Of a stretch of DNA of 64,000 nt, positions 13,305-24,117 are shown one piece after another (positions within the stretch are counted from its first letter, which is position 1; every line of letters starts with the position of its first letter). The notes under the pieces were generated by a model, which saw nothing but the letters and a program-made list of their open reading frames with translations, was not told where the DNA came from and did not search any database. Both the position numbers and the translations under genes were made by a program. The DNA comes from Diploscapter coronatus. Taxonomy: Eukaryota > Nematoda > Chromadorea > Rhabditida > Rhabditidae. The stretch lies in assembly GCA_964036155.1 (NCBI GenBank), contig OZ038422.1, positions 59,791,201 to 59,855,200 of the forward strand, given 5' to 3'.

Positions 13305-13560
13305 CCAGCGCAGTGATTGTATGTCACTGTCAAGAGCATGGCTTCAAGTTCGCTCCCACTTCGACCCAAACCAAGGGATTTAAGAAACGTTGGTAGTGGA
13401 TAAAACCACGGAAAATCTGCCTAAAAATTCCTCGGTTGTTAAACACAACAACGGTCTGTCCTCGGGACGGGCCACTAGTCCTGTGTGCCTAGCTAGGATA
13501 GGCCGACTGCCCCATTACGGACGGAGGGTAGCCGACCCCATCTAGTGGGAACAAGGCTAG
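13305..13560 (+). repeat. tRNA-headed SINE-like unit / pol III transcript candidate
   Basis: GC-richer than its surroundings. It begins with an A-box-like TGGTCCAGCGCAGTGA (from about 13311) and has a B-box-like GGCTTCAAGTTCGC about 40 bases later, the spacing of an internal pol III promoter. The non-tRNA body has complementary segments (CCACTAG near 13481 with CTAGTGG near 13543), and an A/T run follows. It cannot fold as a normal tRNA by eye. A tRNA-derived SINE is the best fit; a stand-alone structured RNA is the alternative. Confidence 0.5.
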
Positions 13561-13590
13561 AAATTTTTTAAAAATTTTATTGCATTTTTA

Positions 13591-13703
13591 GGGTGTTACG
13601 AGAGATCGCAACTTCACGAGAGACTATGTAAAAAGTGGAGAGCTTATGCCGATCCTCTCCTAGCCCTACATACTCTTTCAATTTGCGATCTTTCGTAACA
13701 CCC
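13591..13703. repeat. Short terminal-inverted-repeat element (MITE-like)
   Basis: Ends are 21-base inverted repeats with one mismatch (GGGTGTTACGAGAGATCGCAA at left; TTGCGATCTTTCGTAACACCC at right, longer strings not shown). 113 bp, no coding capacity. No clear target-site duplication. Confidence 0.7.
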
Positions 13704-13834
13704 GTTCCAAAATTTCGAATATGATCATGAAAATATCTTGTCAACGATTTTTTATTGATAAGATAAATAATAGTTTATGAAAACATTTATTCAACAATGA
13801 CCAGAAGTTAAAACAAAGTTGATTTGATGATAGA

Positions 13835-16238
13835 TTAGTCATATTTTGCTACGATTCTCCACTTATTCTGATTTAAATCATATTCTTCGATGAATGGGAC
13901 TTTCGGAATCCTATAAATACCAGAATAACTACAACAAATATATGATTGCCTGTAAGAGTTAGATATTCAATGAAAACATACCCCCCAATTGTGTAAAGTT
14001 TTCCGTTTGCTGGCAAAAGTGAATGGTCATATCGTGGATAATTCATATCAGCTATTATTGTCAATTCTCCATTTGACTGATTGGCATTAGGGTTGAAAAC
14101 TATGCATGATTTTTGTCCCTGTGATTCTTCGCTATAATCATAATTAGTTAATTTAAAATAGAATTAATCCAAAATATCTGACTCATATCCTCCTATAATG
14201 TAAATTTTGTCATTTATGCAAGCAACTCCTGCTCTTGCTCGCTTGCAATCAATCTTTCCAACTTCTTTCCATTGACTTGTACTTTCATCATATTGGTAGA
14301 TCTTATTCGTAAGATTGTAAATATCAATAACTTAAAGAATATTTTTAATTTGGATTTAATTGAGCTAATTGATTAATTTGACATATTGTTGTTGCCCAAA
14401 GAAGTAGCAAAAATAGAATGCAGTCTTTTCAGCCAATATCAGTGTGTAAGCCACGTATATACAATGTTAACCGTTCCCTTACGATATTTCTCTCGGTTGT
14501 CCCTCATCTTTTGAGTTTTTTTTTTGTAACTTTTTCAATTAACATTCATCAATTATCGTCTGTTATCGATTTCAACTGTTAATAGGTTAATTAACGAAAA
14601 TTTACCACAAACAATCGAAAAATTGGTGGAATAATGTCACCAAAGAATGATTGACATTGTGGATACTTGACACACACTCTTCCACTGGCAAAAAAGACTG
14701 CAATCTATTTTCTGTCACTTCGTCTGACAACCATAATATTAAGAATACCATATAATTTGCCCATGCAGATGACACTTCTACCAAAACCAATATTAGCGCC
14801 TTGTGGAAAAGAAGGAAAATTCATCCACTCTCCTTCACAATTTTTCTAAAATTAATTTTAGCTCAATTTTAATCTATCAATTTCATTTAAATATAGACAA
14901 TCATACCAGTATTTTATTTCCATAGTTACTATCCAAATAGAGTAAATCATTTTTGAAGTATGTCAAGATTCCTCGACTATTGCAGTCTGGCATATTACCT
15001 AATTTTTACAATAATTTATATCGTGAGATTGGTCACAAAAATCAATAAATTAAATTAAAGCGCAAATAGTAGGTACATCTTCTTTCAATTCAAAGGATAC
15101 TAACCTTTGTCAGTTATTGAAGAATTACTTACATCGAACATTTCGAATTTCTTCGGGCCATCATTAAAACAAAACATCTAAAATATTTGTCAATCAAGCT
15201 CTTCGATTTTTTTAAATTTAGTAAATGATCATTTATGAATAAAGCAACACCTTTTTCTGATCATTAACATAGGTCACGTTTGCAGAAGAATCTATATCGA
15301 ATGAGAATTTTCCCACATCATTAACTTGGTATGTAATCGAATTAAAAGTACATATCGACTTTTTTACAACATCTGAAATAAATCATTGCGTATAATAAAT
15401 AATATGTAGGAAAACCATAAAAATATATTCTTGACGCTTCCAAAGTTGAAGCGGATAGTTCATCCATCGTGATATTCGACAATTGAGAACGTAATTCCTG
15501 CTCCACTTTTTGATTATACTGCTTTATTACTTTATACTGAAATTTTACTATAATTGTTAACTCTTGCTAGGATGAGGATTTTTAAATTTTGTATTTTTCA
15601 CCTGTTTATTTTGAAGAAATATTTGAGTGTTCAGAACATTAATTGAGTTCCTTAAAGTTGCTTCATCTTCCGGTACTTCTCTTAATGCAAATTCATAAAT
15701 TTTTTAGAAGAATTGAAAAATTTTACAAGTGTTCTGAACTGGCCCATCTTAGAAATTCTCCATAATCATTTAGTGATCTTCGCAATTCAAAAACGTCTTT
15801 ATAAAATTCATCTAAACTTGAATTATTGAATTGGGTGACATTTCATTCGAACCTAAACTGGGCTGTTGCGATAATATCAATTTTAGTATGGCTTGCATTC
15901 GAGGGGTTTGTTTCATGACGAATTCAGGAACCTAAATATTAACAAATTATATCCACCAAGAGAATAATGTAATACCGTTTCTCGATCGATTTCAAACCGC
16001 CATTTTCGATATGCTCTGTTTATCTCATCAGATTGCGTCTTCATAAAAGTGTCGAAAAATGTCAATTTTTGGGTTTTTGAAAAGTTTGGTAAATGCAGCA
16101 TTTCATTGAGTATTTTTTGATTATCTTCTTCCAACATTTGAAGAAATTGGGGTGGTATTTCGACCGACTGAAAGTTAGTATATGCAAGGACTAAAAATGA
16201 ACACTCACTGGATTTGACGATTCGTTTGCATTTGGCAT
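13835..16238 (-). CDS. Kelch-repeat protein with helical N-terminal extension
   Basis: About a dozen short exons read leftwards. It starts MPNANESS at 16238 and ends with stop at 13835-13837. The N-terminal third is predicted helical (FLQMLEEDNQKILNEML; KTQSDEINRAYRKW; later QKVEQELRSQL), loosely reminiscent of SXP/RAL-2-type helices but too weak to assign. Next a beta segment (FNSITYQVNDVGKF), then kelch blades recognised by hydrophobic-Y-x-x-G-G ends (NDKIYIIGGYE; NGKLYTIGG) and by conserved W in KW; the last exon ends EEYDLNQNKWR. Homologous to the pair at 20745-21751 and 25104-26354, sharing exon layout. Likely a cytoplasmic beta-propeller adaptor; the partner is unknown and no BTB domain is seen. 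Around 15.7-15.9 kb the frame joins poorly, so an exon error or partial decay is possible. Confidence 0.7.
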
Positions 16239-16712
16239 TTTTTAAATTTCACGCGTTAGAAGATGGAAAATGATCTAAATAATCAAAGTTGTGTAGATCG
16301 ATTAGTTTTCGTGATAGAAATGCAATCGCAATGGCATTCAAGCCTTATCAAATCGATTTCCACTCAATTTGTTAGTTTCTATTCGATTTACTGAGTAATA
16401 TTTGCAGCTATTAATGTAGTTGATATGCTGTCAATAATTGTGTGTTGGGCAAAAATCAATAATTCTTCATCTTCATCAATGCACTTTATTCTTTAAAGAA
16501 TTAAATGACAACTATGAATTATTTTTTTGTGAATTCAAAAATTTATTAAAATAAAAAGTTGAGTTTGAACACAATATTATAAGTTCGTATTCAATGATTA
16601 GATAACTTATATAGTGAGGCATCTTTTGATAGCAGTTCATTGCCATTAGGATATTATTCTCCATTCATTTTAATCAGGATCAAATTCCTCTATGTATGAA
16701 ATTTTCTGCTAA
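16239..16712. other. Intergenic, AT-rich
   Basis: 5' flank of the minus-strand kelch gene; nothing recognised. Confidence 0.4.
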
Positions 16713-16947
16713 GAGAGTGAATGTCAGAATTATTCAAAGTGGTGTGGAACAGGGGTCCGTCGATCGAGCTGATTTCATATATTCTCAGACCTAGGGAGAA
16801 CGATCATCAGAGAACCCTTGCGACCTACCTACAGTATATGTTCTTAAGAATTTTGTATCTTTAATCAATCAATAACGTATACGTTCAAATTTGCGACCTA
16901 CCCCCATAGTTTTTTTTTCGTCTGACGAGTGCTCCCTAGGTCTGCTG
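16713..16947 (+). repeat. R repeat, copy 2 with hairpin arms
   Basis: Same block order as copy 1: GAGAGTGAATGTCAG, GGGGTCCGTCGATCGAGCTG, AGAACGATCATCAGAGAACC. Here the arms are perfect: CAGACCTAGGGAG at 16786-16798 and CTCCCTAGGTCTG at 16932-16944, enclosing about 130 bases. Two CGACCTACC motifs lie inside. It is in direct orientation to copy 1, so copies 1 and 2 bracket the GTPase/SINE/kelch block. Confidence 0.75.
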
Positions 16948-17533
16948 ATAAGAGATCTAATTTGATTCTTCATTCACTTTTCTAATGTTGACTACTGAAT
17001 AAACTGCTGAGATGTAACCTTTGGGATATTTCCCTAGCTGCACTCCTTCCCTCTACCGCGTTCATCAGGCCCACGACGGAATCAATATACCCGGAACGTA
17101 GGGTGGCGACAATATAATCGTCTCGAAAGAGGATAATTTATTTGAAACAAATAGATAAACGTCAATTAAATTCGTTTGTAAAAAATACTGAATCTGTGCA
17201 CAAGTAAAAAATAATAAAGCCAAATAAAATCATGGAATGATAACAATGGCATTTGCTTGTGCACCCGAATATTCACACAAAATGGGTAAAAATCGTTGCA
17301 TAACAACCTGAGAATAATAATAAAAATTGCGTAATGGACTAAAATTTTGCAAATAATCTGTACCTAACAATTTAAATTTACACATATTCAGTCAGTTATT
17401 TTTTGATAATAACAAATAAATACGAATAATATCATACATCTCCTCAAGAAGAGAAAGGAAACAAATATAATGTCTTCAACAGTTATCTAAAAAAAGGAAA
17501 CAGGAAAATTAGTCATATCAATAAGGGGATATA
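16948..17533. other. Intergenic spacer
   Basis: No gene seen; AT-rich with a short GC-richer patch near 17040-17110. Confidence 0.35.
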
Positions 17534-17665
17534 GAAAATCTCACAAACTCCGAACCTGGAACTCTCACAACTTTTTACATGCTAATTATGATTAATAACC
17601 CGAAAAGGCAAGTGGTAAAAATTCGTGAAGTTTCTTAAAACAAGTTGCGAAGTTGTGAGATTTTC
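17534..17665. repeat. Short inverted-repeat element in the 3' flank of the CX-module gene
   Basis: Left end GAAAATCTCACAAACTCCG and right end, reverse-complemented, GAAAATCTCACAACTTCGC: about 22-base imperfect inverted repeats, 132 bp total. It ends 11 bases past the CX gene stop, so it probably lies in that gene's 3' UTR and could fold in the transcript. Confidence 0.6.
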
Positions 17666-17676
17666 AAGTTACCATA

Positions 17677-19777
17677 TCAAGTATTAACAAAAAATCCATT
17701 CTTCTTCTTTTCCTCTGGAAATCCGTATCCGTTGTCATGTGGGGGTGCGCGAGGGTAGACTGGGGGAGGCTCGTATGAATTCATCGACGGTCCACCCAAG
17801 CCTTCGACATCTTCAGTTACCGTGGTCGTCTGCTGGGCGACGGCTGAAAATCCGATGTTGATAATTCCATCTCTAATTTCTTAATATCCAGGTGAACTTT
17901 CAGCCAGAACGAGAAAGTTAGATTTAGATGAAGAAGTACAGAGACTGCATTTCTCTATGAAAAGTGATAAATAATGGGGTCCGCAACAAGATTTTAGCGA
18001 AACATTTTGCTCGCAGGCGGGTACCCCAGTGAATCTGGCTTAACCCATTCTAGCTCTCAATGTCTTAAAGCCGTGTAAGGAATGAAACTCACTATGTTCT
18101 TTATTTTCTCCAGCTAAATGGGCAACACCAACAGTAGCATTTCAAAACGATACAAATGATGATAATTATGAGGTAGAAGACGCTATCCCAGCTGAAATGA
18201 CATGAAATTGAAAAAAAAAACATTTTAACGACGGGGAAATCTAATGGAGTATAGATTGAAACACGAAATTACGAAATCCATTCTGAGAGAGAACATTTTT
18301 AATGAGATTCCGTGGTTTTCGTGTTTCTAAAAATGCTCAAACCAAGTCTTACTCGATGGAACAGTCTCCATCACACGCGGTTTCGTATTTCTTATCGCAG
18401 CATTCCATCCCGCAGCAAGCTTGATCCCATTTGCACTGGAAGTTCACCTCCTTCACTCGAGTGCCGTTTTCGAATTGAACCTGAAACTATTGAAAGTTGT
18501 CAGAAAAGATTCCAGTCATTTGAAAATGTTATGGCTTGATCAAATGAAATGAAATTGATCAAAACTATAAACAATGTGATTTAATCGGATGCTGATACCC
18601 TTTCCGGGGTTTAGTTTTTCTTTGGAAATACCTGTCCAAAGTGTTCATCTTCCTTTGCATACGTTGTAAATTCATCGTCCATCGGAGGCGCTGGCGGAAT
18701 AGGCATGTTTCTCAGTCGCTCTCTTTCTTTTCGATCTTTTACCTAAAGATCAAATATCGAAGTATTGGGAGCCCTATAATCAAATATTCTTACAAATTTC
18801 CTATAATTTTCAAGGGCCTTAGCAAAGTCTTCTTTGGAATCACTTATATTCAAGTAGCTATTGTACTTCTTGATATACGTTCCATCTATCAGTTCCTTCC
18901 ACTCCTTGTCCCTCAACTCATTCTTTTGTCTGACCGCATCGTCGTGAGCTTTCTGTTGCTTCTTCCTTTCCTCAAAGTTGATGTCGAACACGAAACGGCA
19001 CGTCTTCATACTTTGATTTGCTAAAAATATTTTAAGATACTTGTGTGTGTGTCACAGAATGAGGATATGCATTTTTCCTCAATTTAGATATGTCGCGATA
19101 AGGCAAAATATAATATAGAAATGGGAATGGTTGGGTAACGTTTTCTCATTTTGCACACTTTTCGACCAGAACACGACGTGCATGACAAGTAAAAACTACA
19201 AATGTGAAAATTCCCTCTACTATTCCCACGTACTCTCGCCACTCTAACACATCCATAATAAATAAATAAATGCATTTCTCCATCCCGATATTTCGGTATT
19301 TTTATTCAAATTATCCACCTGCTGATGATCCGGATGATCCAGTATGGTAGTGATAATAATTTGGGCCCCAGTAGTAATAGTAACCTGAGTGAGTGAAATA
19401 CGGATTCCGCCCTTTGATAATGTACGTGTTCGTCGTGGTTCTGGTGAGAATCTTCGAATTTGGCGAGAAGATATTGTTTATCACTTGGCTCGTGTATTGC
19501 CTGTTCACACTGGAATACATTCGAGGAAATTTTGAATAATTGATTAAGAAATGACTTACGTAACCGGAAGCTGACGTTGGTAGGATCTTCCACCACCAGT
19601 GAAGGAGAACCCTCTTCCTTCCGATGAACCACTCCTTGACGCTGAGCTGCCTCGACCACCACCTTCAAACTTTATTGTCAATTTGCTTTCTCATCAACAT
19701 GACTTACCCGATCCATCACGCCTCGGCAAAGCAACCTGTACCAGGCACAGCCATAGGAAAACGGCGATCAATTGCAT
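17677..19777 (-). CDS. CX-module single-pass membrane protein
   Basis: Nematode-type cell-surface protein. Exon order, read leftwards: signal peptide MQLIAVFLWLCLVQVALP at 19777; Gly/Ser/Arg-rich linker (GGGRGSSASRSG); an exon with many Tyr and Thr (YYYYWGPNYYHYHTGS); an exon beginning just after 19020 (MKTCRFVFDINFEE) rich in charged helix; a Pro stretch (NMPIPPAPPMDDEF); a Cys-rich exon (CKWDQACCGMECCDKKY) as in CX modules; a membrane segment FYLIIIIICIVLKCYCWCC near 18170; and a Pro/Tyr cytoplasmic tail ending EEKKKNGFFVNT, stop at 17677-17679. The join between membrane exon and tail exon is unresolved (an exon may lie in 17.9-18.1 kb). CX proteins are nematode-specific with unknown function, so a surface role is inference. 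Confidence 0.75.
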
Positions 19778-19823
19778 GAAGTGCAAACGGAGAAGGTATC
19801 GATTTACGCAAGAAAGTGCGGTT

Positions 19824-19825
19824 CT
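19824..19825 (-). other. Probable trans-splice acceptor of the CX-module gene
   Basis: CTTTTCAG sits 46 bases upstream of the start ATG with no upstream coding exon, the usual place for spliced-leader addition in nematodes. Confidence 0.5.
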
Positions 19826-19920
19826 GAAAAGTTTAAAATATAAATTCTTGAAAATATCCAATTCAACGCGTGAGGAATTCAACAATTTTGATAGGGGAAA
19901 TTAACATAGAAAGGCAACTT

Positions 19921-20041
19921 GAAACCACGAGACAAGAGACATTCAGAAATAGTGTGGAAAAGAAAGTCTATCATCCCCCATACCTTGCCCTAACCCCATA
20001 CTATTTCGCCTATGTCCTGTGTCTTGTGGCCTCGCGGTTTC
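19921..20041. repeat. MITE-like element, family M, copy 1
   Basis: Imperfect inverted ends GAAACCACGAGACAAGAGAC and, reverse-complemented, GAAACCGCGAGGCCACAAGAC. The inner motif GACATAGGCGAAATAG recurs at 58091-58209. It lies about 150 bp upstream of the CX gene start. Confidence 0.65.
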
Positions 20042-20329
20042 TAAATTACCCGTAGAAATTCTAATTTTTACTCGCTAATTTCTTCAGAATGTACAGCTAA
20101 ATATTCGGAAAAAAATTAATAATGAGAGTAAATAAGAGAAATGATATGAGGGACATTCGAGTAAAGGTCAGATATTATTTAACAAGGGGACCTTTTTAGG
20201 GTCCCGTGAGACTTCGGAGCGAGAGTAGGCTCATTTGAAAGAGCATAAAATTCTGAGTCGATTCATGTAACTTTTTCAACAAAAATGAAAAATTGAAAAA
20301 AGTCCCTATTTTCTAACAAGCTCTATAGT
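20042..20329. other. Intergenic spacer
   Basis: Between family M copy 1 and the 415 bp inverted-repeat element; no gene seen. Confidence 0.35.
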
Positions 20330-20744
20330 TAGAGACCGCAAGCTCCGCTCACTCTGTGAGGACAAAATCAAGGAAGAAAACTTCGCCAAAATCTTCAAAA
20401 AAAACTCTAGAATTTTTGCGAATTGATTTTTTTCTAATTTTTCTTTTCCCATTTAGATATGAGCCTGGGGAACATTTTTGCTTCCAGAACATGCCCCCGA
20501 AACACGAGTTGAGCCCGCAAAAACGGACACTGAAATTTTAAAATCGCTCGTGTGAGCTTCATAGGCCATGCTCATCAGCGCTCACGCGGAATATGAAAGA
20601 TTACATTTTTCTTGTTGTTTTGTGATAGAAAATGTGCCGCTTTTCATACGGTTTTTTGCTATAATCCTGTCTAGTCCTACAGAATCCTAGAAAAATACTT
20701 CCATGACTTGGTCTTCACATCAGGAATATCACTTGCGGTCTCTA
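20330..20744. repeat. Inverted-repeat element at the broken 5' end of kelch copy 1
   Basis: Bounded by TAGAGACCGCAAG at left (20330-20342) and its exact reverse complement CTTGCGGTCTCTA at right (20732-20744), 415 bp. Homology between the two plus-strand kelch copies begins immediately to its right, so its right edge marks the truncation point. Confidence 0.6.
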
Positions 20745-21751
20745 CATATACCTGCTCAGTTGAAGAGATTGCAAAATTTCACAATTATTATCGGCCATAT
20801 GGAGTAGAAACTAAACAGAATAAAGTAAATTCTTATGTTCGTTATTTTGGATAATTACTTAAGCTTCAGATGTTTGGAATTAGCGGCAGAAAGAAATCAT
20901 TTGAAATATATAACTTGGATACTCGACAAATTTCAAGAGGTCTGCTCAACAAATCCATGAATGTTCGATTCAAATAATTTTACAGGCCCAAATCCTCCTG
21001 AATGACGTGAACGGGCATCTGTGGCTTATTTCAAAGACAAATTGTATCATTTGGGTGAAGTGGATGCTAAAACTAGAATGACTACTAATCGTGTTAATGT
21101 AAAAAGATCGAATGAAAGTCCATTAAGTAATTTATTCAGGTTTTAATAGATGGAATATGGCAAACAGGACCTGCTCTTCCTCTTCCAATTAGTGATTTTC
21201 AAACAATAACATGCAATGGAATGTTATACGGTTACATTATAGCATATTCATTGTTGTAATTATGGATATTCAGTTATTGATGGATGGTATAGTAAAAGGA
21301 TATTTCGATTATCAGACGATGAACGGGAATGGATTGAAATCGGAGAGATTCCAGAATGGCGTTTTCATTTCAGAGTTGCATCGATAGATGGAAAAATTTA
21401 CATAACTGGAGGATATTAGTCGTTAATTTTGTATCATAAATAATGTATCATTATATATTTAGTCATGAAATATATGAATCCTGTCTATGTTTCAACCCCT
21501 CAGCTCCAGTTGACAGTCGAATTTCTAAAATCCCTGATATGAATTATGCAAGATTGAATCATTCGCTTGTTGTCGCTAATGAGAAATTGCATGCAATCGG
21601 AGGGTAAGCTGAGATTTTGCATATTTTTATACAAAATATTTGTTAATTTAGGTTTCAAAAATATTACAATAAAAATTTTTGTAATTCAATCGAGGAATAC
21701 GATCCACAAACGAATAAATGGCGAGAAGTCGGAACACTAAAATTGAAATAA
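20745..21751 (+). pseudogene. Kelch-repeat pseudogene (copy 1 of a tandem pair)
   Basis: Nearly the same exons, introns and 3' flank as the gene ending at 26354, so a recent duplicate. Readable exons: TCSVEEIAKFHNYY, FGISGRKKSFEIYNLD, ASVAYFKDKLYHLGE, LSDDEREWIEIGEIPE, NGKIYITGG-type blade, last exon EEYDPQTNKWREVG. Defects: the 5' exon is cut at the inverted-repeat element at 20744; a TGA replaces the Trp codon of PPEW in the third exon (about 21001-21003); and a kelch GG has become GE. Splice sites are otherwise kept, so loss is recent or partial. A readthrough or alternative start product cannot be excluded. Confidence 0.75.
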
Positions 21752-22253
21752 TCCAGTTTAATACTATGTAGCCCGTTTATTCGGCATATTATATTTAATG
21801 AACGTTATCTTTATTCGACTATTATTAGAAATTAAAAATTTCAATGCACATGATACAGACAATTCTCGAAGACATCCAAGAGTGATGAGGGATGATTGTA
21901 ACTCAAATATTCATTTTAATATTTATTAAAACTTCTTACTCTCTTCCTCTTGAGCATGTTTCATTTGAATGCGAGATGGTATTCGAAATTGAGCAGATTA
22001 TTGTTCAACCAATTAGAATCCCTTCATTTGTTTATTTCTAATTCCTAATCATTTGTTAAAATCATTAATATTATGATAAGACTTCTTTCTCGCAAAATAT
22101 TGAACACGATTATTCTCTTATCAATTCTCATTCAATGTAAAAGCTCGCTTTCTTGCTCCTAATGATTATTGATTTTAAAATTTATTTCTCATGAATGCAG
22201 GATTTATTTCCTAAATCAGTACATTTTTAATTTTAAAAATTAAAGAATAACAA
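21752..22253. other. Intergenic between kelch pseudogene and Hsp70 gene
   Basis: The first ~140 bases match the 3' flank of the 25-26 kb kelch copy (shared duplicated UTR). The rest is the AT-rich promoter of the Hsp70-like gene; no heat-shock element was sought base by base. Confidence 0.5.
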
Positions 22254-24110
22254 ATGGTCTACATCGGAATCGATTTGGGAACCACGTATTCGTGCGTTTC
22301 GGTTATTGAAAACGGCAAACCTAAGGCCATTCACCATGATGATGGTATGGAAATATCATAATTTTGAGAGGGAGTGATAATTTTAGGAAAGAATATCATC
22401 CCTTCAGTTGTCGCATACGGTGCTGAGATTTTGGTTGGAAATCCTGCTTTGGATGCTATCACTGACATGTCGAATATCCTATATGGTAATTTAGAATGAT
22501 CACTATCACAAAAATAAATAGCTTGAAGATTCAAAACGGTTGATTGGCTGGGAATTCCTGCACAATTTGCCGAATGCTGAAGCTCGTCAACTCTGGATAT
22601 TCAAAGTCGATACAAGAGATGTGATTTTAGTGTATTTTTTAATGCAAATTCGTGACTTTAGAACTGCGCTGGATATGTGCTGAATAAAGGAACTCCAAAT
22701 GAGCGATTTCTGAAACCCGAAGAAGTTTCTGCGGAGATATTGAAGTATTTAAAAGTTCGTGCTGAGGTATGAAATTTTATTCGGTCAAAGAATGAACGAA
22801 TTAATTTCCACATTTTCAGATTTATTTAAATCAAAAAGTGACCGGCGTTGTCGTGACTGTTCCTGCATTATTTCAAGATAATCAGAAGGCTGCAACGAAA
22901 AAAGCGATCGAATTAGCCGGACTCGATTTAAAACGATTATTGCATGAACCTAACGCTGCTGCAATCGCTTATAATGCGAAAAGCAATCTTGGAAATTCAA
23001 AATTGCTGGTTTTTGACTTTGGAGGGGGTCAGCTTTGATATAAAATTATATCGGCATTTTCCAAATTTAGGAACTCTCGATGTAAGCATTCTGGAAATGA
23101 TTGGTAATAATGTCGGCGTCAAAGCTGTGGACGGTGATACTCATTTAGGTATGTACTATTCTTCTAAACAAAAATGATGTATGTTTTAGGTGGTCAAGAT
23201 TTTGACGGTCGTATTATGAAATATGCACTTACGGAATTTAAGAAAAGCTCGAGTTATGATATCGATAAAAGACCAAGATTGATTAAAAAATTACGCACAA
23301 AGTGCAGAGAAGCGAAAGAGTTTTTATCAAATAATATTGAAGAAACAAATATCTTCGTAAGTGTATCTTCACACTATCTTTAATCGATTTAATGTTGAAT
23401 TAAGATGGAGATTAATGATGAAGTTAATTTGGAAGTTCCGTTGACAAAATCTCAATTGAACCAACTATGTTCTGATCTATTTACTAGAGCGATCGAACAA
23501 GTTGATTCGGCTCTAAACACTGCACAAATGAAGACAGAAGATATTAATTACGTTGTAAATAATTCATTCAATAATTACATATAAAAAGGTAAACTATTTT
23601 AGATTCTCGTTGGTGGTTCAACCAGAATACCGAGAATTAGGGAACTTCTGACTGAGAAATTTGGAAGCAATAAAATCAAACTCGATTTAAATCCTGATGA
23701 AATTGTGTCTCATGGAGCTGCTATTGTTGCCAATATTATTGAAGTTTCAACATAAAATTAATCAAATTCACTTTTTTTTTAATTTAGTTGGCAGACCAAG
23801 TTGATAACATCTGTATTAATGATAACCCAATACCAACTCAAGCTGCAACATCAACTCCAACTGCAAGACCAACTCCAGGTGACAATACTCCCATTCGAGA
23901 CAAAAGACACGATGGAGACAATCAATCACCAAAGGTAGTGATAAAAGATTATCAATATAATCCAGTAAGAAATCTATTATTCAAACTCCGCACACATCTC
24001 AAGATAATCAATCTAAACATCGTAGCGTCTCATATTTTCAACCTAAACAATCAGTTTCACCGACTGGTAGTTGTTCATCCGATTCTATCATCTTACCTTA
24101 TTGTGAATGA
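22254..24110 (+). CDS. Hsp70-like ATPase-domain-only protein with polar tail
   Basis: About ten short exons. Hsp70 actin-like ATPase motifs in order: phosphate-1 [12 protein letters not shown] at the N-terminus; [41 protein letters not shown]; phosphate-2 [32 protein letters not shown] adenosine motif; [17 protein letters not shown]. At this point normal Hsp70s have a DVTPLSLG-type linker and a substrate-binding domain; here an intron joins IIE to [11 protein letters not shown] and a roughly 95-residue Pro/Thr/Ser/Gln-rich tail ([16 protein letters not shown]), ending LPYCE with TGA at 24108-24110. The last join uses donor GTAGTG and acceptor CAGTAAG and keeps frame. So the ATPase fold looks complete but the peptide-binding half is absent. 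ATP binding is likely; classic chaperoning is not. It sits between two kelch duplicates. An inactive pseudogene is less likely because all frames join. Confidence 0.82.
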
Positions 24111-24117
24111 TTGGCTA

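Noticed and set aside
13305..13385. True tRNA gene
   Set aside because: A/B-box-like motifs are present but no cloverleaf with paired acceptor ends could be made by eye.
21001..21003. TGA in kelch copy 1 as a selenocysteine codon
   Set aside because: The duplicate has Trp (TGG) at this place, one base away; no reason to expect selenocysteine in a kelch blade.
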